Assembly (NCBI GenBank): GCA_965119745.1
Contig: OZ221973.1
Coordinates: 372,001 to 436,000, forward strand
Direction: 5' to 3'
Source: CAJFUR01 sp904420575
GTDB taxonomy: Bacteria; Actinomycetota; Coriobacteriia; Coriobacteriales; Eggerthellaceae
Length of the DNA: 64,000 nt
In this document: piece by piece, positions 34,388 to 42,417 of the stretch
Layout: every line of letters begins with the position of its first letter
Position numbering within the stretch: position 1 is the stretch's first letter
Notes under the pieces: model-generated
Told to the model about the DNA's origin: nothing
The model's input: only the letters and a program-made list of their open reading frames with translations
Database searches by the model: none
Made by a program: the position numbers and the translations under genes

Positions 34388-34669
34388 ATGATCGCCCCTG
34401 TCCAAGGAAAGGTCGGCCAGCCGGTAACCTTCGAGGGATACGCTGACGACTACGGCAGCCACATCGTCGCCCTCGAGTTCTCTCTTGACGGCGGAACCAC
34501 CTGGGCTCGCCAGGACGTGAGCGCCTCCGATCCCGACCTCATGGTCCACTGGACCTATGCCTACACACCTCAGCAGGAAGGCATCTACCAGCTGAAAGTG
34601 CGGTCGGTCACGGAAGACGGCCGGACGAGCCCCCTTGCGGCCGTCGCCGAACTTCACGTGGAAGCCTGA
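34388..34669 (+). CDS. Stand-alone Ig-like domain of the sulfite-oxidase dimerisation type
   Basis: 93 residues without signal peptide. The sequence (FEGYADDYGSHIVALEFSLD, then GGTTWARQDV and WTYAYTPQQEGIYQLKVR) is a small beta-sandwich like the Mo-co dimerisation domain of sulfite oxidases. The C-terminus of the triheme/molybdenum fusion at 35499-37091 has the same pattern (KIEFSWDHGQTW, FTPPSEGAYLLDIRT). It is on the opposite strand to the surrounding genes: divergent from the ferredoxin subunit, convergent with the second molybdenum-domain gene. ATG 34388 has AAAGGAG upstream. It may be a detached accessory domain; function unknown. Confidence 0.75.
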   Translation: MIAPVQGKVGQPVTFEGYADDYGSHIVALEFSLDGGTTWARQDVSASDPDLMVHWTYAYTPQQEGIYQLKVRSVTEDGRTSPLAAVAELHVEA

Positions 34670-34692
34670 TCGACGGCCGCACACGTTCCGCC

Positions 34693-35484
34693 CTACTCGG
34701 CCTCCGCCGAAAGCAAGCCGACATTGGGACTGTTGGGATATTCCATGCCCTCGCCGGGGTTCGCCGGAACCACGTCTTCTGCAGTGATGCGAATCTCGGC
34801 GATATCGCGCACGAAGTAGTTCGCCGGAGCACCAGCCAGCCACAGCTGGTTGTTGCCGCCGACCGACGCCGACAGGTCCTCTCCGTTTATCTCGAAGGAA
34901 ATCACGCCGTGATGGCCAATGACATAGGCCAGCGGCATGGCCACTTCCGTGCCGTCGGACGAAACGAACGTGATGGTGTTGGCGTCGCTGTGCGCACCTG
35001 CTCGCCCTGCCAGATAGTTCACCGGAATGCCCTTGACCTCGGCCGTGATGATGGCCTTGCCGTCAGAGGGGTTGCCGCCACAGGAGCACGTCATCGTCTG
35101 CTGCACGGCCTGTTCCTGAGACAGTTCGTCGACCGTCGCCGTGAAGGCGTTGTCCACGTCTCCCGAAACCGCCAGACGCCACTGCAAGGGGTTGTCGACC
35201 GCCAGATCGTTCGTCGCGTTGCATAGCGCGCTCGTAGCCGCTCGGAACACTTCCTTGATGACCGAGTTCGGCGTGATCGTGGTTTGATCCCAGGCGAATT
35301 GGCCCTCCGACGCATCGGCCTTCACGAAGGCGCCCGCGCTCTGGTTCGACTGCACTGCGCTCTCGGTTGCAAGCTGCGCAGCATCCGAAGACTCGCTCGT
35401 CGCCGCCAAGGCAGGGGTCGCGCCGGCCAGCAACAGAGAGGTAGCAGCCACTGCGCTTACGGCAAGTTGTTTTTTGTCAGCCAT
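34693..35484 (-). CDS. Exported sulfite-oxidase-like molybdenum-domain protein
   Basis: 263 residues. A Sec signal peptide (LAVSAVAATSLLLAGATPALA) is followed by a linker and an Oxidored_molyb-like domain: QWRLAVSGDVDN, TMTCSCGGN with Cys133/Cys135 (one is in the position of the molybdenum-ligand cysteine), and GIPVNYL. It parallels the same stretch of the neighbouring triheme fusion, so the two are paralogues. The Arg and other residues of true sulfite oxidases are not obvious, so activity is uncertain. ATG 35484 lies six bases after GGAGGTG and 14 bp past the fusion gene's stop; surely one operon. Confidence 0.72.
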   Translation of the reverse strand: MADKKQLAVSAVAATSLLLAGATPALAATSESSDAAQLATESAVQSNQSAGAFVKADASEGQFAWDQTTITPNSVIKEVFRAATSALCNATNDLAVDNPLQWRLAVSGDVDNAFTATVDELSQEQAVQQTMTCSCGGNPSDGKAIITAEVKGIPVNYLAGRAGAHSDANTITFVSSDGTEVAMPLAYVIGHHGVISFEINGEDLSASVGGNNQLWLAGAPANYFVRDIAEIRITAEDVVPANPGEGMEYPNSPNVGLLSAEAE

Positions 35485-35498
35485 GAATGTCACCTCCG

Positions 35499-37091
35499 CT
35501 ATTTCACGTTCAGCAGGAACTGGGTGTTGACGCCGTTGACGCGCTCCGTGCCATCGGCCTGCAAGCTGGTCGTGCGAATGTCAAGCAGGTATGCGCCCTC
35601 CGAAGGAGGCGTGAAGCCCATGCGCCAGTACGTCCAGTACTGCGGGTCGTTGTCCGGCGTTTCCAGCGTGGTCCACGTCTGACCGTGATCCCAGGAGAAT
35701 TCGATCTTCTGGATAGGCTCGTCGAACGCGTCGGCAAAGCCTTCGATCTGCACTTCCGTGCCAGCCACGCCTTCAAGCACCACGCCAGAGGGGTAGTTCA
35801 GCACGGCGCTGTTGGGCTTGTCGGCCGGCGCGCCATCAAGGCCCGCGTCTTCGAAGCCTCCCATGAAATAGCCAGAAGCGGCGTCGGCTTCGTCCACCAC
35901 GTTGAAGTTCACGCCCGTGCACACCTTGAAGATGCCGCCGGCAGCGGAACCGCCCGCCGTCCATACCGAGCACGGGTAGCCCTGCGTGTTGGGCAGCGTC
36001 TCGCCGTTCATTTCGATGACCAGGAGGGAATCGTTCTCGGTCATGGCCGTGAAGGGGATGTTGTACGTTTTGCCCACATTGGGATACGGATCCTCGGTCA
36101 TGAATTCCACGGCGTTCACGTCGCCTTGCGGCTTCACGTAGTCGATGATCGCCTGCATGGGAACGCCGGTGACCTCAACCTGCGCGATGGCCGCATTGCC
36201 CGCTCCGTTGATGGTGCACTGCTGCTTCATGACGGTGGTCACGGTGCCGAACTTTTCAACCAGTTCGGGCAGCGTCATCTCGAGGGGATTCTCCACGGCA
36301 CCGCCAACGGAGAACACCCAGTTGTTGTACAGTTCGGGATCCATGTTGCTGTCGTCGGTACGCCAGTCGCTCGCGTCGAAGTCGCCGTACTCCTTGATGC
36401 TCTTGTAGAAGAAGTCGTCGTTCGAGGTAAGCGTTTCCTGATCGTAGGTCACGCTCAGATCGGCATCGCTCGCCGCGACATCGGTGATGCCCTGGTACAG
36501 ATTGTACTTCTCGTAATCCCAGCGCTTGAAGTCGCCGTTCTCGTCGATGTAGTGGCACGACTCGCAAGTGCCGTTCTTGTTCTCGAACAGCTCGTTGCCC
36601 AGATGCGTTGCGTGGATGGAATCGCGCAGCGGGTTCGCCCAAATGTGGCAGGCCACGCACGTGGACAGCGTCTGCTCGGTGGGATATCCCATGAAGATGG
36701 TGCCGTGGTACGTGTCCAGCATCATCAACGCGTCTTCCAACGTATGGCACGACGTGCATCCGCGCTGGTCGGCGTTCAGGTAGCTGATGTTCCACCCGAT
36801 GTCGTCGCTCGGCACCGGCTGCACGGTGAAGCCGTTGCGGTCAACGTAGCTGAAAGGCGCGTTGATCTCGGCGTTCTTCGTCCCCAGGTCAGCGTCAATG
36901 CCATCGGGGAACGCCGCCACATTGTCCTTGTAGCGTCCTTCCGATTGGTAGTTCACCGTAGCCTGGCCGACGGTGCTCTCATCTGCGGGCTCCTCCGTCA
37001 CCGCGTTCTGCGCGCAGCCCGCCAGGGCGGCGGCGGCCAGCGCTACCGTCACGACGGAAATCACCATTTTGCGGTTCTTAGCGAATCCCAT
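35499..37091 (-). CDS. Triheme cytochrome c fused to sulfite-oxidase-like molybdenum domain, lipoprotein
   Basis: 530 residues. Lipoprotein signal (VALAAAALAGC, Cys26). Three CxxCH haem sites: Cys112-His116, Cys145-His149 and Cys176-His180, with extra histidines (His129, His160, His163) as possible distal ligands. From about residue 255 a molybdenum-pterin domain follows (NWVFSVGGAVENP, Cys292 in MKQQCTINGAGN as candidate Mo ligand), and from about 445 a Mo-co dimerisation Ig domain. So electrons could pass between haems and molybdenum in one extracytoplasmic chain. I know no characterised enzyme of exactly this form. ATG 37091 has AAAGGAGAG upstream. First gene of the respiratory block. Confidence 0.82.
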   Translation of the reverse strand: MGFAKNRKMVISVVTVALAAAALAGCAQNAVTEEPADESTVGQATVNYQSEGRYKDNVAAFPDGIDADLGTKNAEINAPFSYVDRNGFTVQPVPSDDIGWNISYLNADQRGCTSCHTLEDALMMLDTYHGTIFMGYPTEQTLSTCVACHIWANPLRDSIHATHLGNELFENKNGTCESCHYIDENGDFKRWDYEKYNLYQGITDVAASDADLSVTYDQETLTSNDDFFYKSIKEYGDFDASDWRTDDSNMDPELYNNWVFSVGGAVENPLEMTLPELVEKFGTVTTVMKQQCTINGAGNAAIAQVEVTGVPMQAIIDYVKPQGDVNAVEFMTEDPYPNVGKTYNIPFTAMTENDSLLVIEMNGETLPNTQGYPCSVWTAGGSAAGGIFKVCTGVNFNVVDEADAASGYFMGGFEDAGLDGAPADKPNSAVLNYPSGVVLEGVAGTEVQIEGFADAFDEPIQKIEFSWDHGQTWTTLETPDNDPQYWTYWRMGFTPPSEGAYLLDIRTTSLQADGTERVNGVNTQFLLNVK

Positions 37092-37446
37092 GTCTCTCCT
37101 TTCCCCAACCTTTTGCTGCATACGAAAAACGGCTCGTTTTCCGCACCTCCTTCGGTATCGAGCGGACGTGCCGCCCCTTGTCAATACCTCATGGCGCGTA
37201 TCTTATCATAAATCATACTAATTTATGATACTTATCTTAGAGTCGTGTGATTCTTTTTCGAGAATAGTAAACGCCGGGCTTGCAAGCCACCGATGTCTAT
37301 GCTGGCGAATAGCCCATGCGGGCGTCATTGCCTGCGATGGTGGTCGAAAGACCTACCCCTTCGACGGAACTTCCCTCAGACCAAGAACGATCGAGGGAAG
37401 GGGGTATCGACAAGCAGGCGATCCGCTCATCACATACGCGAAGGCC
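37092..37446. other. Intergenic region, triheme fusion / SPFH gene
   Basis: 355 bp. The left third holds the promoter region and palindrome of the triheme gene. In the rest an 87-codon plus-strand ORF (37225-37488) overlaps the SPFH 3' end and has no recognisable domain or ribosome site; I see no gene there. Confidence 0.5.
37205..37229. promoter_or_regulatory. A+T-rich palindrome upstream of the triheme fusion gene
   Basis: ATCATAAAT (37205-37213) and ATTTATGAT (37221-37229) are perfect 9-bp arms with 7-bp spacing in the only strongly A+T-rich spot of this region, 115 bp upstream of the gene. It has the size of an operator for a dimeric regulator. Confidence 0.5.
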
Positions 37447-38376
37447 CTACCCTTTCGCGATCTTTTCCAATCCCTCGAAGGCTTCTGACAGCGCGCTGGG
37501 AACCACTACCAGACCGCCCTTCTCCTTCACGCTGTCTGCCACGAAGCTCATGGCTCGCAACTGCAATGCGGCGTCTTCCTTCTTGTACGTGCGTGCGGCA
37601 TCCACGAACATTTCCGAGACTTCCTTCTCCACCTCGGCGAGAATGATGCGGGCATTGTACTCGCGTTCGGCACGCGCTTCGGCGGAAAGGGCTTCCTGCA
37701 GGTCGGCGGGGATCTCTATGTCGCGTATTTCAACCGACACGATGGTAATGCCCCATTCGCTGGTCTTGCGTTCCAGAATGCTCGCCACTTCCTTGTCGAT
37801 CTGCGTGCGCCTCACGCCCATCTGGGCAATGCCGACGCCGCCCATCACGTCGCGCAGCGTGGTCTGAGCCACCCAGTACACCAGGCGCTCGTAGTTGCGA
37901 ATCTCCGAACACGCCTTGCCCGCGTCCCATACCATCCAGAAGAGCACGGCATCTACGTCCACAGGCACCAGGTCGCTTGTGAGCACGTGCTCGGCCTTGA
38001 ATGCGGTGGAACGCATGCGCAGGTCAACCGTGGCTGCAGAATATTCCACGAAAGGAATCATGAAGATGAGGCCGGGACCTGCCACGCGGTTGAACTTGCC
38101 GAAGCGCAGCACCACGGTGCGTTCCCACTCGAGCACCACGTGCATGCAGCTGAAGAGGACGGCAGCGCCCAGCACGCCTACGATGCCCCAGGCAGGCTGC
38201 TGCGTAAGGAAGGCAATGGCCGCGAATGCAGCCGCCACCGCAAACGTGATGATCCAGCGCAGAAACCCGGCGCCGAAACGGCTGGTCGCCGCATCTTCGA
38301 AGACTTCATCGATCTCGGTGATCTCCGGCTCTTCGTTCAGTTTTTCATCTTCGGATTTGCCCTTGTCCTTGCCCAT
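37447..38376 (-). CDS. SPFH/band-7 membrane protein (slipin type)
   Basis: 309 residues: an acidic cytoplasmic N-terminus, two adjacent hydrophobic helices (about 40-80), then a band-7 domain (VVLRFGKFNRVAGPGLIFMIPFVE, TLRDVMGGV, VASILERKTSEWGITIVSVEIRDI) and a coiled C-terminus. Prokaryotic stomatin-like proteins oligomerise in membrane microdomains. It lies 108 bp after the GntR gene on the same strand, which may regulate it. ATG 38376 has GGAGAGGAC upstream. Confidence 0.88.
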   Translation of the reverse strand: MGKDKGKSEDEKLNEEPEITEIDEVFEDAATSRFGAGFLRWIITFAVAAAFAAIAFLTQQPAWGIVGVLGAAVLFSCMHVVLEWERTVVLRFGKFNRVAGPGLIFMIPFVEYSAATVDLRMRSTAFKAEHVLTSDLVPVDVDAVLFWMVWDAGKACSEIRNYERLVYWVAQTTLRDVMGGVGIAQMGVRRTQIDKEVASILERKTSEWGITIVSVEIRDIEIPADLQEALSAEARAEREYNARIILAEVEKEVSEMFVDAARTYKKEDAALQLRAMSFVADSVKEKGGLVVVPSALSEAFEGLEKIAKG

Positions 38377-38484
38377 GTCCTCTCCATCCTGCCGTTAGCC
38401 AGAAGTTCCCCTGACCAATGCCGCCCTTGCACGGGCGCTGCGCCGCCCTGCAACCGATCGTCGCTTCCGCCCAGCCGCAGCTCG

Positions 38485-38865
38485 TCATCCCATCTGCTCG
38501 AAGCGTGCTTCCACACGCAGAAGCACGTCCTGCGGCGTGATGCTGGCCTCTTGCGCCACCCGAACCAATTCCTCGATGACCAGATCTACCGGAGACTCGG
38601 GAAGCTCCAGTTTCTTGCTGTCGACATCGGCCACGAACGATCGCTTTCCTCGGCTGGAGCAGATGAGACCGTCGGCCTCCAAGTCTTGATACACCTTGTG
38701 GACGGTGTTGTAGTTGACGCCGAGACGAGCGGCAAGTTCGCGCACCGTGGGCAACACGTCGCCCGGTTTTATACGCTCCGATTTGATGAGGAACAATAGA
38801 TGGTTGCGTATCTGCACCCATACAGGCACGCCGGACTTCTCGTTTATGTGCAGATCGTCGAACAC
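38485..38865 (-). CDS. GntR-family regulator (YtrA subfamily)
   Basis: 126 residues: a GntR winged HTH (VPVWVQIRNHLLFLIKSERI, LPTVRELAARLGVNYNTVHK, YQDLEADGLI) with a short C-terminal helical tail rather than a large ligand domain, as in YtrA-type repressors that control membrane-protein genes. GTG 38865 is chosen because GGTGGGAG precedes it at good distance; GTG 38880 is in frame but has its purines touching the start. Encoded directly before the SPFH gene, its likely target. Confidence 0.8.
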   Translation of the reverse strand: MFDDLHINEKSGVPVWVQIRNHLLFLIKSERIKPGDVLPTVRELAARLGVNYNTVHKVYQDLEADGLICSSRGKRSFVADVDSKKLELPESPVDLVIEELVRVAQEASITPQDVLLRVEARFEQMG

Positions 38866-39241
38866 CCGCGCAACTCCCACCTTCCAAAGTATCGTGCGAA
38901 CGTATGATACCACGGAATCCCTTCGGGAATCGCGGCCCGCGATCGAGACAACATTCGGCCGTCCGCGGGGCCGCCCCCTTCGACAGGCGGCCGCCTCGAA
39001 GCGCCACGCTCGGGCGCATGCCGGAGATCCGAGACGGCATCGTTGCCAGCATGCGCACGAATAGGCAAAGCGGCGGAAACGGCCGAAACCGCCTCCGCCG
39101 CGCATTCCTGCTACGCCGATCGGGCCCGTCCTCGCCCCCCGCACCCGTTGCCCTAACCTCGAACGCGGGGATTCTAGCATGATCGGATCATGGTTGCGAG
39201 CGAGAGAGCGTCAGGACCGCATCTGGCTGCCGCCCCCGGCG
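38866..39241. other. Intergenic region, GntR / universal stress protein
   Basis: 376 bp without a supportable gene. The minus-strand frame is open across it but compositionally biased. A GCGGCGGA...TCCGCCGC stem (39070-39101) lies downstream of the stress protein and could end its transcript. Confidence 0.5.
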
Positions 39242-39694
39242 TTACCGGCCCCCGCCCTGCTTGACCACCAGAACGTCGGCGCGAACGGTGCGGACGAGGT
39301 GCCGCGACACGCTGCCCACGAAGGCGTACTTGATGTCCGAAAGGCCGCGCTCGCCACAGACGACCAGGTCGGGTTCGTACGGACCGACGAACTGCTCCAC
39401 CAACACGTCGGGAACGCGCCCGACGCGCACCTCCAGCGAGCAGGACGGGATGGCGGGGTTGGCACGCGCCTCGGCCAGCACGCCGGCGAGTTCCTGCTCG
39501 ATGCGCACCTGCTCTTCCTGCGCCAAGGCCTCGAAGTCCGCTCCGTTCGTGTCTGAGGGAGCCACGTCGACCACATGCCCGAACAAAAGCTGCGCCCCAC
39601 TGGCGGCAGCAAGCGCGACGGCTCGGCGCGCCACTGCCTCCTGCGTCGACGCTCCGTCGAGTGCGGCGAATATGCGCAGATAGGGAAACGACAT
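39242..39694 (-). CDS. Universal stress protein (UspA family)
   Basis: 150 residues, single Usp domain. The beta1 segment IFAALDGASTQEAVARRAV, and near the C-terminus VCGERGLSDIKYAFVGSVSRH, which corresponds to the ATP-binding G-2x-G-9x-G(S/T) loop (the first glycines are partly replaced), then VLVVKQ. Such proteins modulate stress responses through small-ligand binding. ATG 39694 follows GAAAGGA. A single gene. Confidence 0.88.
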   Translation of the reverse strand: MSFPYLRIFAALDGASTQEAVARRAVALAAASGAQLLFGHVVDVAPSDTNGADFEALAQEEQVRIEQELAGVLAEARANPAIPSCSLEVRVGRVPDVLVEQFVGPYEPDLVVCGERGLSDIKYAFVGSVSRHLVRTVRADVLVVKQGGGR

Positions 39695-39911
39695 GGCAGA
39701 TCCTTTCTCGCATCGGGTGCCCAAGAAGGGTTGCGGCTGACATTGTATCGCTTCGCGCTCTCCTGTCGAGCCTGGACAAGGTTTCGGCAACATTCATCGC
39801 AAGTCAACGCAAACCCTTTTCGGCAACATTTTTACGAGGCGCTGCGGCCCGCAATCCTCCGCGCCACGCCGCGCCCGCAGCGGAGCGCGCGCAACTCCCC
39901 CGCCGGCACGC

Positions 39912-40850
39912 TCACTTCCGCTGCAGCGAGCCGTCGTCTCCGAACAGGGCCCCCAGCACGTCTTCGAACATCTGCGCAGGCGTCCATGCCTCCGCGCTCG
40001 CCGGGGTTCCCAGCGAAATGGCATAACTGGCGTCAGGCGAAAGGCCGATGCGCACCAGCCGGCCGGTCAGACGGTCCGTCTCGTTCAGCATGTTGGTGGG
40101 GCAGAACACGCCTCCCAACCCCTTCGCACATAGCGAAAGCAGCGTGATCAGACTTTCGGACTCCACCAAACCACGGGGCTTGATGCCGGCACGTTGCAGT
40201 TCCACACGGGCCACACGGCCCGATATGTCGTCGACGGTCTCCAGCAGGAAGGGGCAGTCCCGCAGCATGCCCAGCCCTTCCACACGGACACGCGCAGCCG
40301 CCTCTTCCGCAGGAAGGCCGGTCACGTGCTCCAGCAGGCCCGAATGCACGACCAGCACCACTTCCTCCTGATACAGAGGGCGCACGCACACGCCCGGGTG
40401 CGTTTCGTCGAAGTGAGCCACCACCACGTCGGCCTCGTTGCGCTCGGCCAGGCGGACCAGCTGCTCGTTCGTGCCTTCCTGCAGCCTGACGCTCACGCCC
40501 GGCAGGCTGCGGTGGAACTGTTCCAACACATGGGGCATGAGCACGCAGCCGCGCATGCTGGAAATGCCCACTTTCAGCACGCCGGACCCGCCGACCGTCA
40601 CCTCTCCCACCTGGCGCAACATCAGCGACCGCGCCTGCTCCTGCTCCTGCGCATAGGCCAGGAACGCCTCGCCCGCGCGCGTGAGGGTCAACGGCGTGCT
40701 GCGCACCACCAGCTTGCATTTCAGTTCCCGTTCCAACGCGGCCAATCGCGCGCTCAGCGTCTGCTGGGGCAGCTGCAGCTCTTCGGCGGCATGGGTGAAC
40801 GAGCCCTTCTCCATGAGCCGGACGAACCACTCCCAAGACTCCAGCGCCAT
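39912..40850 (-). CDS. LysR-family transcriptional regulator
   Basis: 312 residues: N-terminal HTH (WEWFVRLMEKGSFTHAAEEL, QQTLSARLAALEREL) and effector domain from about residue 92 (LKVGISSMRGCVLMPHVLEQ). ATG 40850 has GAGGAG upstream. It is divergent from the TAXI-TRAP transporter genes, separated by 356 bp with an A+T-rich centre, so it probably controls uptake of the TRAP substrate. Confidence 0.9.
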   Translation of the reverse strand: MALESWEWFVRLMEKGSFTHAAEELQLPQQTLSARLAALERELKCKLVVRSTPLTLTRAGEAFLAYAQEQEQARSLMLRQVGEVTVGGSGVLKVGISSMRGCVLMPHVLEQFHRSLPGVSVRLQEGTNEQLVRLAERNEADVVVAHFDETHPGVCVRPLYQEEVVLVVHSGLLEHVTGLPAEEAAARVRVEGLGMLRDCPFLLETVDDISGRVARVELQRAGIKPRGLVESESLITLLSLCAKGLGGVFCPTNMLNETDRLTGRLVRIGLSPDASYAISLGTPASAEAWTPAQMFEDVLGALFGDDGSLQRK

Positions 40851-41206
40851 GCTTCACTCCTCGTCGTTGGCCGAACCGTCGTATTCCGAACCTGTGCGCA
40901 GCGGCACACCCATCTGCCCGACACGGCCGCCTTCCGCGCCTGCGGGTTCTCACGCAAAGGCCGGGCGGCCCAACCCGCATGCACGATGCCTGCCGCTGCA
41001 TGTCGGTACCCAAGATACTGCAAGTGAAGGATAGCCACCGTGAATTATTGTGATTTCACCGAAAATTTTTGTTAGATACCCTATTTCGAAGCAGCAACCT
41101 CTGGGAATGGCTTAGAATAGGGGGCGTTTTGAAGGGGTTGCCTCACAAAGCCGTTGCCGGCATGCCGGCAACGACCAGGCAGTCGAATAGGGAAGGGAAA
41201 CAGACC
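40851..41206. promoter_or_regulatory. Divergent promoter region, LysR / TAXI-TRAP
   Basis: 356 bp without a gene. The stretch 41035-41090 is strongly A+T-rich (TTATTGTGATTTCACC, GAAAATTTTTGTTAGATAC) and includes T-N11-A-like arrangements suited to a LysR site and a TAGATA hexamer that could be a -10. No clear -35 at 17 bp. Confidence 0.45.
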
Positions 41207-42214
41207 ATGAAGAAAAAGATTCAGGCACTCTTGGCCGTCGCCGTAGTCGGCGTGCTGGCCATGGGGCTTGCCGGATGCTCTTCCGGCGGCAATGACGAAG
41301 GCAACAAGGGCAACGCTTCCGGAGACACCGCCAACCTGCGCTTCGTGACGGGCGGCGAGTCCGGCACCTACTACGCCTACGGCAACGTGCTGGCCCAGTA
41401 CGCCACCAACGGCGAGTACGGCCTTGGCGTCACGGCGCTTTCCGGCAACGGAAGCCAGGCCAACGTGCAGGCCCTGCAGGACGACGACGCCGACGTGGCG
41501 TTCTGTCAGTCCGACGTGCTGGCCTACGCTTACGAAGGTACGAACCTGTTCGAAGAGGACGGCGCTTACAAGGACTTCTCCGTGGTGGCCAGCCTGTATC
41601 AGGAGCAGGTGCAGATCGTGACCTGCAATCCCGACATCAAGTCGGTCGCCGACCTCAAGGGGAAGACCGTTTCGGTGGGCGCTGCGGGCTCGGGCGTGTA
41701 CTTCAACGCCATCGACGTGCTGGCCGCCTACGACATGACGCTTGAGGACATCACGCCGGTGTACCAGTCGTTCGGCGATTCCGCCGACTCCCTGAAGGAC
41801 GAGAAGATCGACGCGGCCTTCATCGTGGCCGGCGCCCCCACCACGGCCATCACCGACCTGTCCACCACCAAGACCGCTTACCTGGTTTCCATGGACCAGG
41901 CCCACGTGGACAAGCTGCTGAAGGCTTCTCCCTACTATGCCGCAGCCACCATCTCCGCCGACACGTACGGCCTTGACGCCGACGTGCTCACCGTTTCGGT
42001 GGGCGCCGTCGTCATCGCCAACGACTCCGTCTCCGAAGAGGCCATCTACAACCTGACGAAATCCCTCTTCGACGGTGCCGAGAACAACGCGAGCGCCCAT
42101 GCCAAGTACAACGAGCTGGACATGGAGGAAGCTGCTTCCGTCACCTCCGTGCCCTATCATCCCGGCGCCGCGAAGTACTTCGAAGAGCAGGGCATCACCG
42201 TCGCGAGCAAGTAG
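41207..42214 (+). CDS. TAXI-family TRAP transporter substrate-binding lipoprotein
   Basis: 335 residues. Lipoprotein signal peptide (MKKKIQALLAVAVVGVLAMG, LAGC lipobox), then the TAXI fold: RFVTGGESGTYYAYGNVLAQ near the start, DVAFCQSDVLAYAYEG, KTVSVGAAGSGVYFNAIDVL and AAFIVAGAPTTAI. TAXI proteins hand small organic anions (glutamate, dicarboxylates and others) to a fused TRAP permease, which follows after a terminator-like attenuator. ATG 41207 has GGGAAGGG upstream. Confidence 0.93.
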   Translation: MKKKIQALLAVAVVGVLAMGLAGCSSGGNDEGNKGNASGDTANLRFVTGGESGTYYAYGNVLAQYATNGEYGLGVTALSGNGSQANVQALQDDDADVAFCQSDVLAYAYEGTNLFEEDGAYKDFSVVASLYQEQVQIVTCNPDIKSVADLKGKTVSVGAAGSGVYFNAIDVLAAYDMTLEDITPVYQSFGDSADSLKDEKIDAAFIVAGAPTTAITDLSTTKTAYLVSMDQAHVDKLLKASPYYAAATISADTYGLDADVLTVSVGAVVIANDSVSEEAIYNLTKSLFDGAENNASAHAKYNELDMEEAASVTSVPYHPGAAKYFEEQGITVASK

Positions 42215-42263
42215 CGAAAACCCGATGCTCTCGTTCGGGCTCCCAGCCTGAAGATTGACGACG

Positions 42264-42300
42264 CGGCTGCGACGGGCACGTTTCCCGTCGCAGCCGTTTT
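42264..42300 (+). terminator. Rho-independent terminator/attenuator between binding protein and permease
   Basis: CGGCTGCGACGGG (42264-42276) and its exact complement (42284-42296) with a 7-nt loop followed by TTTT. Such partial terminators commonly keep the binding protein in excess over the permease. Confidence 0.85.
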
Positions 42301-42417
42301 AGGCTTAGGTCCGCAAGTGCTTTCGCCTGGAGCCTTTTGGCACCCATCCGGCACATACGAAGTCACCTGCGGATCTCATGCCTGCCGTGTCCACCGATGC
42401 GAGAAAAGGGGGCGTGC

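Noticed and set aside
37225..37488. 87-codon plus-strand ORF
   Set aside because: Overlaps the end of the SPFH gene, begins inside the palindrome region and has no similarity or ribosome site.
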